Positions 1 through 7,910 of a stretch of 64,000 nucleotides of DNA are shown one piece after another. This stretch comes from Streptomyces sp. Je 1-369 (GTDB lineage: Bacteria; Actinomycetota; Actinomycetes; Streptomycetales; Streptomycetaceae). Numbering within the stretch: position 1 is the stretch's first letter; every line of letters starts with the position of its first letter. Location: assembly GCF_026810505.1 (NCBI RefSeq), contig NZ_CP101750.1, positions 4,803,254-4,867,253 on the forward strand. The letters run 5' to 3'. The translations under genes and the position numbers were made by a program. Under the pieces are notes generated by a model. The model made no database searches. It was not told the origin of the DNA and saw nothing but the letters and a program-made list of their open reading frames with translations.

Positions 1-118
1 ATTGGGCCCGAAGGGGGTGTTGCGCTGTCCCTACCTTCCGTAACGTCCTCAACTGGCGGCGGTGCATATGCCGCTGCCGCCGTGGGGGAGCCTCGATTCG
101 GGAGAGGACGGCGCCGGT

Positions 119-463
119 ATGGGCTGGGTAACCGACTGGAGTGCGCAGGCGGCCTGCCGCACTACCGATCCGGATGAACTGTTCGTTCAAGGAGCAGCGC
201 AGAACAGGGCCAAGGCGGTGTGCACCGGATGTCCGGTGCGGACCGAGTGCCTGGCCGACGCGCTGGACAATCGCGTCGAGTTCGGCGTGTGGGGTGGCAT
301 GACGGAGCGAGAGCGCCGCGCACTGCTGCGCAGGCGTCCCACCGTCACCTCATGGCGCAGGCTCCTGGAGACAGCGCGCTCCGAGTACGAGCGTGGCGCG
401 GGCCTGCTGCCCGTGGACTTGGAGGACGAGGAGACGTACGAGAGCTACGCGGCGGTCGGGTAG
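119..463 (+). CDS. wblA: WhiB-like iron-sulfur regulator WblA
   Basis: 114-residue WhiB-family protein. The four cluster-binding cysteines are visible as one early Cys (AACRTT) and then the C-X2-C-X5-C of AVCTGCPVRTEC, followed by the FGVWGG turn and a basic ERERRALLRRR segment. WhiB proteins bind a 4Fe-4S cluster and work with sigma factors at promoters. WblA represses antibiotic production and is needed for the switch from aerial growth to sporulation. I chose the ATG at 119 (protein begins MGWVTDWSAQ) because it has a GGGAGAGGA-like ribosome site and matches WblA as I remember it; the ATG at 62 would add an unconserved leader. The neighbours, two ArsA-like ATPases read convergently, match the wblA/whiB4 locus of other actinobacteria. 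Identity is secure; the exact start slightly less so. Confidence 0.93.
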   Translation: MGWVTDWSAQAACRTTDPDELFVQGAAQNRAKAVCTGCPVRTECLADALDNRVEFGVWGGMTERERRALLRRRPTVTSWRRLLETARSEYERGAGLLPVDLEDEETYESYAAVG

Positions 464-515
464 ACCGCCGAAGGCGAGGAAATCCCGGGAACAACCCGAG
501 AAGACCGACCGACAG

Positions 516-534
516 GCGGGGCCCCGCGCCCCGC
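516..534. terminator. Candidate bidirectional hairpin between wblA and the ArsA genes
   Basis: A 7-bp perfect stem (GCGGGGC / GCCCCGC) with a 5-nt loop lies in the 106-bp gap where wblA and the ArsA operon converge. There is no T-run. Termination is inferred only from position. Confidence 0.35.
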
Positions 535-569
535 AGCCGGGCATCCGGGCCGACGAACCCCACGTTCCG

Positions 570-1940
570 TCAGCCCGCCAGCCGGTCCCCTACGGCCCGG
601 AGCCCCGCAAGGTCATGCACATCACCGGGCAGCGCGGCCACCTCGGCCACCGCCACCTCGGGGTGGAGCGCGGTGAAGCGGTCACGCGTGCGCCGCTCAC
701 GGTCGAGCAGCTGCATGCGCTCCGCGTGCAGCCGCAACAGCCCCACGGTCAGCTGCTCGACGGACGGGTCCTCGACGGACGGGTCGGGGTCTCCGGAGGG
801 ATCGGGGTCCTCGGGAGCCGTGGAGTTCGCTGAGTTCGCTGAGTCGGACGGCGCGGAAATCTCTGAAGTCGCGTCATTCTCGGGGGAGTTACGAACAGCT
901 ACCTTCCCGTCCTCCTGATCCACAATGCCGCTCTCCTCAAGATTTTCCGCAGCGGCCAGCGCCCGCTCGGCCGACAGCTGAGCGGCGCCGCTGCCGTGCA
1001 CACGGTTCAGCACGAGCCCCGCGAGCGGCATGTCGTCCGCGGCGAGGCGCTCCACGAAGTACGCGGCCTCCCGCAGCGCGTCCCGCTCCGGCGAGGCCAC
1101 CACCAGGAACGCCGTGCCGGGCGCCTGCAGCAGCCGGTACGTCGCGTCGGCCCGCGTACGGAAACCGCCGAACATGCTGTCCATGGCCGTCACGAACATC
1201 TGCACGTCACGCAGGAGCTGACCGCCGAGGAGTTTGCCGAGGGCGCCCGTCATCATCGACATGCCGGCGTTCAGGAACTTCATCCCGGCCCGGCCGCCCA
1301 CCTTCGCGGGCGCCATCAGGAGCCGGATCAGCTTTCCGTCCAGGAAGGACCCGAGGCGCTTGGGGGCGTCGAGGAAGTCCAGCGCGGAGCGCGACGGCGG
1401 CGTGTCCACGATGATCAGGTCCCACTCGTCCCGGGACCGCAGCTGCCCCAGCTTCTCCATCGCCATGTACTCCTGCGTGCCGGCGAAGCCCGCGGAGAGC
1501 GACTGGTAGAAGGGGTTGTTGAGGATCGCCTTCGCGCGTTCCTTGTCCGTGTGCGCCTCGACGATCTCGTCGAAGGTGCGCTTCATGTCGAGCATCATGG
1601 CGTACAGCTCGCCGGGCCCCTCGGAGCCGTCGCCCGTCTCGACGGGTTCGATCGACTTGACCCGGCGCGGGACGTTGTCGAGCGAGTCGATGCCCATGGA
1701 CTGCGCGAGCCTGCGCGCCGGGTCGATCGTGAGCACGACGACCTTGCGGCCCCGCTCCGCCGCACGCAGCCCGATCGCCGCTGCCGTGGTTGTCTTGCCG
1801 ACGCCTCCGGAGCCGCAGCAGACCACGATGCGGGTCTTCGGGTCGTCGATCAGGGCGTCCACGTCGAGCGTGCGTTCGGGGGCCAGGGGGCGTGCCGGTT
1901 CCTGGGGCGAGTGGTCCCTGGTCGTGCGGTCCCTGGTCAT
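570..1940 (-). CDS. ArsA/Get3-like anion-transporting ATPase (second of pair)
   Basis: 456-residue P-loop ATPase. The deviant Walker A GSGGVGKTTTAAA sits near residue 42, the switch I-type DPARRL follows, and VDTPPS marks the Walker B/switch II region, all typical of the ArsA/Get3 branch of the MinD/ParA fold. A low-complexity acidic stretch near residues 345-395 (PEDPDPSGDPDPSVEDPSVE) interrupts the C-terminal half. The start overlaps the stop of the upstream ArsA gene by 4 bp (ATGA), so the pair is translationally coupled and may form a heterodimer. The actinobacterial pair flanks wblA/whiB4. No arsenic-resistance genes are nearby, so an arsenite role is unlikely; the real client is unknown. 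Confidence 0.85.
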   Translation of the reverse strand: MTRDRTTRDHSPQEPARPLAPERTLDVDALIDDPKTRIVVCCGSGGVGKTTTAAAIGLRAAERGRKVVVLTIDPARRLAQSMGIDSLDNVPRRVKSIEPVETGDGSEGPGELYAMMLDMKRTFDEIVEAHTDKERAKAILNNPFYQSLSAGFAGTQEYMAMEKLGQLRSRDEWDLIIVDTPPSRSALDFLDAPKRLGSFLDGKLIRLLMAPAKVGGRAGMKFLNAGMSMMTGALGKLLGGQLLRDVQMFVTAMDSMFGGFRTRADATYRLLQAPGTAFLVVASPERDALREAAYFVERLAADDMPLAGLVLNRVHGSGAAQLSAERALAAAENLEESGIVDQEDGKVAVRNSPENDATSEISAPSDSANSANSTAPEDPDPSGDPDPSVEDPSVEQLTVGLLRLHAERMQLLDRERRTRDRFTALHPEVAVAEVAALPGDVHDLAGLRAVGDRLAG

Positions 1941-2917
1941 GCGATCCCTTGCTTCCGCAGTGCCGTGGCGAGCTCGTAGAGGCCCGCGAGGTCCATGCCG
2001 CCGGCGAGCAGCGGCAGTTCGTGCAGCGGTTGGCCGAACTCGGTCAGCTGGGCGCGCTGGTCGCGCTCCAGGGCGTACCGCTCGGCGTACTCCGCGGCCT
2101 GCTCCAGGAGCGGGTCGACCAGCCGCTCCGCGCCCCCGCCGCGCCGCGCGCCGCCGAGCCCGGCGGCGGACAGCGTCTTGGCGATGGCCGTACGGGGCGT
2201 GCGGTCGAGGCCCTGTTCCAGGGAGGCGTCGCCCAGCAGGGCTGGGCGCACCATGTTGACGATGACGCGGCCCACGGGCAGCTGCGCGGCCCGCAGCTCG
2301 GCGATGCCGTCCGCCGTCTCCTGGACGGGCATTTCCTCGAGCAGGGTCACTAGGTGCACGGCCGTCTCCGGGGATTTCAGGACCCGCATGACGGCCTGCG
2401 CCTGATTGTGTATCGGCCCGATCTTCGCGAGCCCCGCGACCTCGTCGTTCACGTTCAGGAAGCGCGTGATCCGACCGGTCGGCGGGGCGTCCATGACGAC
2501 GCAGTCGTACGTGTACCGCCCGCGCTTGTCCTTGCGGCGCACGGCCTCACAGGCCTTGCCGGTCAGCAGCACGTCCCGTAGTCCGGGCGCGATGGTGGTG
2601 GCGAAGTCGATGGCCCCGAGCTTCTTCAGGGCGCGTCCGGCTCCCCCCAGTTTGTAGAACATCTGGAGGTAGTCGAGCAGCGCGAGCTCGGGGTCGATGG
2701 CGAGGGCATACACCTCCCCGCCCCCGGGAGCGACGGCGATCTTCCGCTCCTCATAGGGCAGCGCTTCGGTTTCGAAGAGCTGCGCGATGCCCTGCCTGCC
2801 CTCGACCTCCACGAGGAGGGTGCGTTTGCCCTCCGTCGCGAGGGCGAGCGCGAGGGCCGCGGCCACCGTGGTCTTGCCGGTACCGCCCTTGCCACTGACG
2901 ACCTGGAGCCTGCTCAC
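1937..2917 (-). CDS. ArsA/Get3-like anion-transporting ATPase (first of pair)
   Basis: 326-residue ATPase that begins almost directly with its deviant Walker A, SGKGGTGKTTVAAALA, and carries VMDAPPTGRITRFL as switch II. The longer open frame back to 3115 is rejected: the extra 66 residues lack family character, and the GTG at 2917 starts right where homologous ArsA proteins start. It is the promoter-proximal gene of a two-gene operon and overlaps the next ATPase by 4 bp. Head-to-head with it is the DUF4177/RidA pair, with an 82-bp divergent promoter region. Confidence 0.85.
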   Translation of the reverse strand: MSRLQVVSGKGGTGKTTVAAALALALATEGKRTLLVEVEGRQGIAQLFETEALPYEERKIAVAPGGGEVYALAIDPELALLDYLQMFYKLGGAGRALKKLGAIDFATTIAPGLRDVLLTGKACEAVRRKDKRGRYTYDCVVMDAPPTGRITRFLNVNDEVAGLAKIGPIHNQAQAVMRVLKSPETAVHLVTLLEEMPVQETADGIAELRAAQLPVGRVIVNMVRPALLGDASLEQGLDRTPRTAIAKTLSAAGLGGARRGGGAERLVDPLLEQAAEYAERYALERDQRAQLTEFGQPLHELPLLAGGMDLAGLYELATALRKQGIA

Positions 2918-2999
2918 CCTTCCGAGCCTAACCAGTCGCCGCACGGACCATGCAGGAGCCCACCCTGAGCAGCCCCGCACAGCGACTACAGTCGGCCAT

Positions 3000-3161
3000 A
3001 TGACCAAGTGGGAATACGCAACCGTGCCTCTGCTCGTCCACGCCACGAAGCAGATTCTGGACACCTGGGGCGAGGACGGCTGGGAGCTGGTCCAGGTCGT
3101 GCCCGGGCCGAACAACCCCGAGCAGCTCGTGGCCTACCTGAAGCGGGAGAGGCAGGCATGA
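3000..3161 (+). CDS. DUF4177-family small protein
   Basis: 53-residue protein, MTKWEYATVPLLVHATKQIL then DTWGEDGWELVQVVPG. The W-E-Y start and the (D/N)xxGxxGWELV pattern are the hallmarks of DUF4177, a small beta-rich family of unknown function. Its stop overlaps the RidA start (ATGA), so the two are coupled. The same tiny gene stands before the RidA homologue in M. tuberculosis (Rv3678A, from memory), which supports a real gene. Confidence 0.85.
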   Translation: MTKWEYATVPLLVHATKQILDTWGEDGWELVQVVPGPNNPEQLVAYLKRERQA

Positions 3162-3628
3162 GCGGCGCAGTCGAGGCGCGCCTCGCCGAGCTCGGACTGA
3201 CGCTGCCGGAGGTCGTGCCGCCGCTGGCGTCCTACCAGCCGGCGGTCCAGTCCGGCGTGTACGTCTACACCGCGGGCCAGCTCCCGATGGTGGCGGGCAA
3301 ACTCGCCGTGACCGGCAAGGTCGGCGCCGAGGTGACCCCGGAGGAGGCCAAGGACCTGGCCCGCACCTGCGCGCTGAACGGACTCGCCGCGATCAAGTCG
3401 GTCGCCGGAGACCTGGACCGCATCGCGCGCGTCGTGAAGGTCGTCGGCTTCGTCGCGTCGGCCACGGACTTCACGGGCCAGCCCGGCGTGATCAACGGTG
3501 CCAGTGAGCTCCTCGGCGAGGTCCTCGGGGACAAGGGCGTGCACGCCCGGAGCGCCGTCGGCGTCGCCGTGCTGCCGCTGGACGCTCCGGTCGAGGTCGA
3601 GTTCCAGGTGGAACTGACCGAGGCGTGA
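3158..3628 (+). CDS. RidA/YjgF-family reactive-intermediate deaminase
   Basis: 156-residue RidA-type protein of the longer YjgF-like subgroup (V-P-P-L-ASYQPAVQSG-V-YTAGQLP near the N terminus). Classical RidA hydrolyses reactive enamine/imine intermediates from PLP enzymes and has an Arg near residue 105. Here the equivalent stretch reads VVKVVGFVASATDF, without that Arg, so deaminase activity cannot be assumed. The start overlaps the stop of the DUF4177 gene. Family call firm, activity uncertain. Confidence 0.85.
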   Translation: MSGAVEARLAELGLTLPEVVPPLASYQPAVQSGVYVYTAGQLPMVAGKLAVTGKVGAEVTPEEAKDLARTCALNGLAAIKSVAGDLDRIARVVKVVGFVASATDFTGQPGVINGASELLGEVLGDKGVHARSAVGVAVLPLDAPVEVEFQVELTEA

Positions 3629-3671
3629 CCGGTTTTCGGCCGTTCGGGGGCGCCGGTCGTGCGTACCGGGG

Positions 3672-3741
3672 TCCCTGTAGGCACCGATGGGTGTCCCTCC
3701 GTAGGCGCCGACAGGCGCCCCTCCGTAGGCACCGATAGTTG
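3672..3741 (+). repeat. Degenerate 22-24-bp tandem repeat, three copies
   Basis: Three units sharing CC(T)CCGTAGGCRCCGAYRG at 3672-3693, 3694-3717 and 3718-3741, in the gap between ridA and the NUDIX gene and just upstream of the NUDIX promoter. It resembles the stop-codon-associated repeats elsewhere in the window but begins 43 bp after the ridA stop. Confidence 0.7.
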
Positions 3742-3780
3742 CCTCTCGAACATCAGCTCACTAGGGGATAGCCTCCGCCC

Positions 3781-4665
3781 ATGGCAAATGGGCAGTGGTA
3801 CCCCCCGGAGTGGCCCGACCGCATCCGCGCCCTCGCGAGCGGCGAGCTGACACCCGCCGCCCCGCGCCGCGCCGCGACCGTCATGCTGCTCAGGGACGGG
3901 TGGGACGAGGCGGGGAACGGCGCGCCGGAAGTACACATGCTGCGCAGACGCGCCTCCATGGCCTTCGCCGGAGGCGCGTACGCGTATCCGGGCGGCGGCG
4001 TCGACCCGCGCGACGACGACCACCTGGTGCGCTGGGCGGGTCCCACGCGCGCGTCCTGGGCGTCCCGCCTCGGCGTCGACGACGAGGCCGAGGCCCAGGC
4101 GATCGTCTGTGCCGCGGTCCGCGAGACGTACGAGGAAGCGGGCGTCCTGCTCGCGGGGCGGACGCCCGACACGGTCGTCGGCGACACCACGGGCGACGAC
4201 TGGGAGTCGGACCGCAAGGCCCTGGTGGCCCGCGAACTCTCCTTCGCGCAGTTCCTGGACCACCGGAACCTGTACCTGCGCAGCGATCTGCTCGCCGCGT
4301 GGGCGCGCTGGATCACCCCCGAGTTCGAGCCGAAGCGCTACGACACGTTCTTCTTCGTGGCCGCACTCCCCGAGGGCCAGCGCACGCGCAACGCCTCCAC
4401 GGAGGCGGACCGCACGGTCTGGATCCGCCCTTCGGAGGCGGCCGCCCGCTACGACGACGGCGAACTCCTGATGATGCCGCCCACCATCGCGACCCTGCGG
4501 TCCCTGAGCGCCCACCCGACACCCCGCGCGGCCCTCGCCGCCGCCCCGGACCAGGACATGACGCCGGTCCTGGCCCAGGCCCGCCTGGAGAACGACACGC
4601 TGGTGCTCTCCTGGCCGGGGCACGACGAGTTCACCAAGCGGGTGGGAGCGGGCGGGGAACAGTGA
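3781..4665 (+). CDS. NUDIX hydrolase, NUDT19-like
   Basis: 294-residue NUDIX protein. The first half of the box is GGAYAYPGGGVDPRDDD near residues 61-77 and the second half is AAVRETYEEAGVLL near 110-123; an insert of about 30 residues separates them, as in the NUDT19/RP2 branch that hydrolyses CoA and acyl-CoA. The catalytic E-x-x-E-E (ETYEEAG) is intact. The ATG at 3781 follows an intergenic repeat; no strong ribosome site is obvious. Its TGA is the first element of a five-unit tandem repeat. Substrate is inferred from subfamily only. Confidence 0.82.
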   Translation: MANGQWYPPEWPDRIRALASGELTPAAPRRAATVMLLRDGWDEAGNGAPEVHMLRRRASMAFAGGAYAYPGGGVDPRDDDHLVRWAGPTRASWASRLGVDDEAEAQAIVCAAVRETYEEAGVLLAGRTPDTVVGDTTGDDWESDRKALVARELSFAQFLDHRNLYLRSDLLAAWARWITPEFEPKRYDTFFFVAALPEGQRTRNASTEADRTVWIRPSEAAARYDDGELLMMPPTIATLRSLSAHPTPRAALAAAPDQDMTPVLAQARLENDTLVLSWPGHDEFTKRVGAGGEQ

Positions 4666-4759
4666 CGGGTTCGCGAGAAGCAGTGACGGGTTCTCGGCAA
4701 GTAGTGACGGTTTCTCGGCAAGCGGTGACGTTCTCGGAAGAAGTGAAGGGTTCCCGGGA
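4660..4759 (+). repeat. Stop-codon-anchored ~21-bp tandem repeat after NUDIX gene
   Basis: Five units, each starting TGACGG(G)TTC or close to it: 4663, 4684, 4705, 4726 and a diverged TGAAGGGTTC near 4744. The first TGA is the NUDIX stop codon. The first three steps are exactly 21 bp, so the repeated TGAs stay in the reading frame and any read-through would meet a stop every seven codons. Confidence 0.9.
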
Positions 4760-4843
4760 ACATCCCGTACGTGCCCTGAAGGCCCGGCGCCACACACAAC
4801 CCCCGCTGGGCCCCCGCCCGCCCCAGACAGGAGTCACCCCCGC

Positions 4844-5674
4844 ATGACCGATGCCGCGGCCCTCCCCGGCCAGCCCCGCGGCGGGGTCCTCAGCGGCCCC
4901 GCCACCGCCCGCGCGGTCAACGTTCTCGCGCCCAACCCCTCCGCGATGACCCTCGACGGCACGAACACCTGGATCGTGTCCGAGCCGGACTCCCCGCTCG
5001 CCGTGGTCATCGATCCAGGCCCCCAGGACGACGCCCACCTGAGCCGTGTCATCGAGACGGCCGAGAAGCTGGGCAAGCACGTCGCCCTGACCCTGCTCAC
5101 GCATGGCCATCCCGACCATGCGGAGGGAGCCGCCCGCTTCGCCGAGCTGACCCGTACCCCTGTGCGGGCCCTGGACCCCGCTCTGCGGCTCGGGGACGAG
5201 GGTCTGGCACCCGGCGACGTCATCACCACGGGAGGCCTGGAGATGCGCGTCGTCGCGACCCCGGGCCACACGGCGGACTCGCTCTGCTTCCACCTGCCCG
5301 CGGATCAGGCGGTCCTGACGGGCGACACGATCCTCGGCCGCGGCACGACGGTCGTGGCGCACCCCGACGGCCGCCTCGGCGACTACCTGGACTCCCTGCG
5401 GCGGCTGCGGTCCCTGACGGTCGACGACGGCGTCCACACGGTCCTGCCGGGGCACGGGCCGGTCCTGGAGGACGCGCAGGGAGCCGTCGAGTTCTACCTG
5501 GCCCACCGCGCCACGCGGCTCGCCCAGGTCGAGACGGCCGTGGAGAACGGCCACGCGGAGGCCTCCGACGTCGTCGCGCACGTGTACGCCGACGTGGACC
5601 GCTCCCTGTGGCCCGCGGCGGAGCTCTCGGTCAGGGCGCAGCTGGACTACTTGCGGGAGCACGGGCTGATCTGA
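4844..5674 (+). CDS. Metallo-beta-lactamase-fold hydrolase (LACTB2-like)
   Basis: 276 residues with the metal-binding LTHGHPDHAEG (H-x-H-x-D-H), VATPGHTADSL, LTGDTILGRG (bridging Asp) and VLPGHGP, giving the complete two-zinc site, followed by a helical C-terminal segment of the LACTB2/beta-CASP-less type. An AGGAG site precedes the ATG. Relatives include glyoxalase-II-like thioesterases and LACTB2 endoribonuclease; substrate cannot be told from sequence. It converges on crp across a perfect 14-bp hairpin; this neighbourhood is conserved in mycobacteria (Rv3677c next to crp). Confidence 0.85.
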   Translation: MTDAAALPGQPRGGVLSGPATARAVNVLAPNPSAMTLDGTNTWIVSEPDSPLAVVIDPGPQDDAHLSRVIETAEKLGKHVALTLLTHGHPDHAEGAARFAELTRTPVRALDPALRLGDEGLAPGDVITTGGLEMRVVATPGHTADSLCFHLPADQAVLTGDTILGRGTTVVAHPDGRLGDYLDSLRRLRSLTVDDGVHTVLPGHGPVLEDAQGAVEFYLAHRATRLAQVETAVENGHAEASDVVAHVYADVDRSLWPAAELSVRAQLDYLREHGLI

Positions 5675-5718
5675 CGGCGCCCTGCCGCCCGTCGGACCCA
5701 GGGGCCCGCACAACGCGA

Positions 5719-5750
5719 ATGGGTCCCGCCTCTCAGGAGGCGGGACCCAT
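5719..5750. terminator. Bidirectional terminator between MBL gene and crp
   Basis: Perfect 14-bp stem (ATGGGTCCCGCCTC / GAGGCGGGACCCAT) with a TCAG loop between two convergent genes. No T-run, as is common in Streptomyces. The crp-side tandem repeat abuts it. Confidence 0.8.
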
Positions 5751-5754
5751 CGAC

Positions 5755-5828
5755 GTACAGATAAAGCGTCAGTACAGGTACTGCTAAAGCATCAGTACAG
5801 GTACTGCGTCAGTACAGATGCGGCGTCA
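5755..5828 (-). repeat. Stop-codon-anchored tandem repeat after crp
   Basis: Read on the minus strand, four units each begin TGA(C/T)GC and end CTGTAC: 5828-5812, 5811-5795, 5794-5772 and 5771-5755 (17, 17, 23, 17 bp). The first TGA is the crp stop codon. The array runs straight into the 14-bp terminator stem. Confidence 0.9.
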
Positions 5829-6500
5829 GCGCGACCGCTTGGCCAGCCGCTCCACGTCCAGCAGGATCACGGCGCGGGCCTCGAGCCGCAGCCAGCCGCG
5901 GCCCGCGAAGTCCGCGAGCGCCTTGTTGACCGTCTCGCGGGAGGCGCCGACCAGCTGGGCCAGCTCTTCCTGCGTGAGGTCGTGCACGACGTGGATGCCC
6001 TCCTCGGACTGCACACCGAAGCGGCGCGACAGGTCGAGGAGCGCGCGGGCCACACGCCCGGGCACGTCGGAGAAGACCAGGTCGGACATCTGGTCGTTGG
6101 TCTTGCGCAGGCGCCGCGCGACGGCGCGCAGCAGCGCGGCGGCCACCTCGGGCCGGGCGTTCAGCCAGGGCTGGAGGTCACCGTGGCCCAGGCCGAGCAG
6201 CTTCACCTCGGTGAGCGCGGAGGCCGTGGCGGTCCGCGGGCCCGGGTCGAAGAGCGAAAGCTCACCGATGAGCTCGCCGGGACCGAGCACCGCGAGCATG
6301 TTCTCGCGCCCGTCGGGCGAGGTGCGGTGGAGCTTCACCTTGCCCTCGGTGACCACATAAAGGCGGTCTCCGGGGTCACCCTCATGGAAGAGAGCATCCC
6401 CGCGCGCGAGCGTCACCTCACTCATGGAGGCGCGGAGCTCCGCGGCCTGCTCGTCATCGAGCGCCGCGAAGAGCGGGGCGCGCCGCAGAACGTCGTCCAC
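5826..6500 (-). CDS. crp: Crp/Fnr-family transcription factor Crp
   Basis: 224-residue cAMP-receptor-type regulator. Residues 1-120 form the cyclic-nucleotide barrel (GELIGELSLFDPGPRTATA is the phosphate-binding cassette with its R-T), and a winged helix follows with the recognition helix QEELAQLVGASRETVNKAL. In Streptomyces Crp controls germination, development and many antibiotic clusters. I start at the GTG at 6500 (GGAGAG site just upstream), giving VDDVLRRAPLF; upstream codons to 6587 are unconserved. A match to the published Crp consensus lies about 90 bp upstream, suggesting autoregulation. Confidence 0.94.
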   Translation of the reverse strand: MDDVLRRAPLFAALDDEQAAELRASMSEVTLARGDALFHEGDPGDRLYVVTEGKVKLHRTSPDGRENMLAVLGPGELIGELSLFDPGPRTATASALTEVKLLGLGHGDLQPWLNARPEVAAALLRAVARRLRKTNDQMSDLVFSDVPGRVARALLDLSRRFGVQSEEGIHVVHDLTQEELAQLVGASRETVNKALADFAGRGWLRLEARAVILLDVERLAKRSR

Positions 6501-6859
6501 GAGTTCTCTCCTTGTCGACCTGCTCAGGGGATCTTGATTCCCCCGCATATCAGGGGTCCGTGTTCCCCATTTTGCCGGACGGTCCAAACAGTGTGATCAG
6601 TCACAAGTCTGCCGCACCGGCGTCGCAAGCTGTGCGGGAGGGGGCCAATTGGGGGCCGATCCAGGGGGTCAAGGGCGAATGTCAGTGCCGGGCTCTAGGC
6701 TGGCCGGGTGTCCAAAAAGCCGGTGAGAGCGCAGGCCGAGGGGGCTGGGCAGGTGGCCGAAATCCGCGATTCCGCTGTGGGCGAACACGCGTCCTACACC
6801 CCTGACGAAGCGACAAATCGGACAGGTTTCCTGATGTCCCCTGCGATGAGGTCGGCCTT
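6501..6859. other. Divergent crp/nth promoter region
   Basis: 359 bp between the GTG of crp and the GTG of nth. It holds the Crp-type site at 6591-6604, a small hairpin CCCCGCATATCAGGGG near 6541, and a CCAATTGG element near 6646 that recurs near 10214. Short frames here look non-coding. Confidence 0.6.
6591..6604. promoter_or_regulatory. Candidate Crp-binding site
   Basis: GTGTGATCAGTCAC fits the Streptomyces Crp consensus GTG-N6-GNCAC as I recall it and, one base wider on the right, also reads TGTGA-N4-TCACA. It lies 91-104 bp upstream of the crp start and about 255 bp upstream of nth. Confidence 0.55.
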
Positions 6860-7840
6860 GTGAGCACGAAGAAGACGACGAAACCGACGACGGCTACGAC
6901 GACTGAGACGACGACGGCGGCAAAGCCCACGAAGTCCGAGAAGTCCGAGAAGTCCGAGAAGTCCGCGAAAGCCGCCGCCAAGAAGACCGCCGTCCCGGCG
7001 AAGAAGGCCGCGCCAACCAAGAAGGCCACCGCACCCAAAACCGCGGCCAAGAAGGCCACCGCACCCAAGAAGGCGCCCGAGTCCCACGCCGCCCTCGTCC
7101 GCCGCGCCCGGCGGATCAACCGGGAGCTCGCGGACGTCTACTCGTACGCGCACCCGGAGCTGGACTTCGAGAACCCCTTCGAGCTCCTGGTCGCCACGGT
7201 CCTCTCCGCCCAGACCACCGACCTGCGCGTGAACCAGACGACCCCGCGCCTCTTCGCCGCGTACCCGACCCCGGAGGACCTGGCCGCGGCCGTCCCGGAG
7301 GAGGTCGAGGAGCTGATCAGGCCGACCGGGTTCTTCCGCGCCAAGACCAAGTCGATCATGGGTTTGGCGAAGGCGCTGCGGGACGACTTCGGCGGCGAGG
7401 TCCCCGGCCGCGTCGACGATCTCGTGAAGCTGCCCGGCGTGGGCCGCAAGACCGCGTTCGTGGTGCTCGGCAACGCGTTCGGTGTCCCCGGCATCACCGT
7501 GGACACCCACTTCGGCCGTCTGGTGCGGCGCTGGAAGTGGACCGAGGAGACCGACCCGGTGAAGGTCGAGACCGCGGTCGCCGCGCTCTTCCCGAAGAGC
7601 GAGTGGACGATGCTGTCGCACCGCGTGATCTTCCATGGTCGCCGCATCTGCCACTCCCGCAAGCCCGCCTGCGGCGCCTGCCCGATCGCCCCGCTCTGCC
7701 CGTCGTACGGGGAGGGGGAGACCGACCCGGAGAAGGCGAAGAAGCTGCTGAAGTACGAGATGGGCGGCTTCCCGGGCCAGCGCCTCAAGCCGCCGCCGGA
7801 CTACCCCGGCAAGCCGGCGCCCCCGCTCGCCGCGGGATGA
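6860..7840 (+). CDS. nth: Endonuclease III with Lys/Ala/Thr-rich N-terminal tail
   Basis: 326 residues; base-excision-repair glycosylase/AP lyase for oxidised pyrimidines. The catalytic part is complete: helix-hairpin-helix LPGVGRKTA (Lys197), catalytic Asp215 in TVDTHFGRL and a 4Fe-4S loop C264-X6-C271-X2-C274-X5-C280. The first ~75 residues are an added low-complexity basic tail with (SEK)3 and repeated (K)KAT/AP units resembling a histone H1 tail; the E. coli enzyme has no counterpart. The GTG at 6860 is the only start that keeps the tail. The tail probably raises DNA affinity, as with the TopA tail in this window; this is inference. Confidence 0.92.
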   Translation: MSTKKTTKPTTATTTETTTAAKPTKSEKSEKSEKSAKAAAKKTAVPAKKAAPTKKATAPKTAAKKATAPKKAPESHAALVRRARRINRELADVYSYAHPELDFENPFELLVATVLSAQTTDLRVNQTTPRLFAAYPTPEDLAAAVPEEVEELIRPTGFFRAKTKSIMGLAKALRDDFGGEVPGRVDDLVKLPGVGRKTAFVVLGNAFGVPGITVDTHFGRLVRRWKWTEETDPVKVETAVAALFPKSEWTMLSHRVIFHGRRICHSRKPACGACPIAPLCPSYGEGETDPEKAKKLLKYEMGGFPGQRLKPPPDYPGKPAPPLAAG

Positions 7841-7910
7841 GACGACAGCGACGCAGGGTGGAACGAACGGCAGGGGAAAGAGCGTTGTCCAGATACGGAC
7901 GGGGGTGCCG

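Noticed and set aside
4660..4759. CRISPR array
   Set aside because: Units are contiguous without spacers and no cas gene is present.
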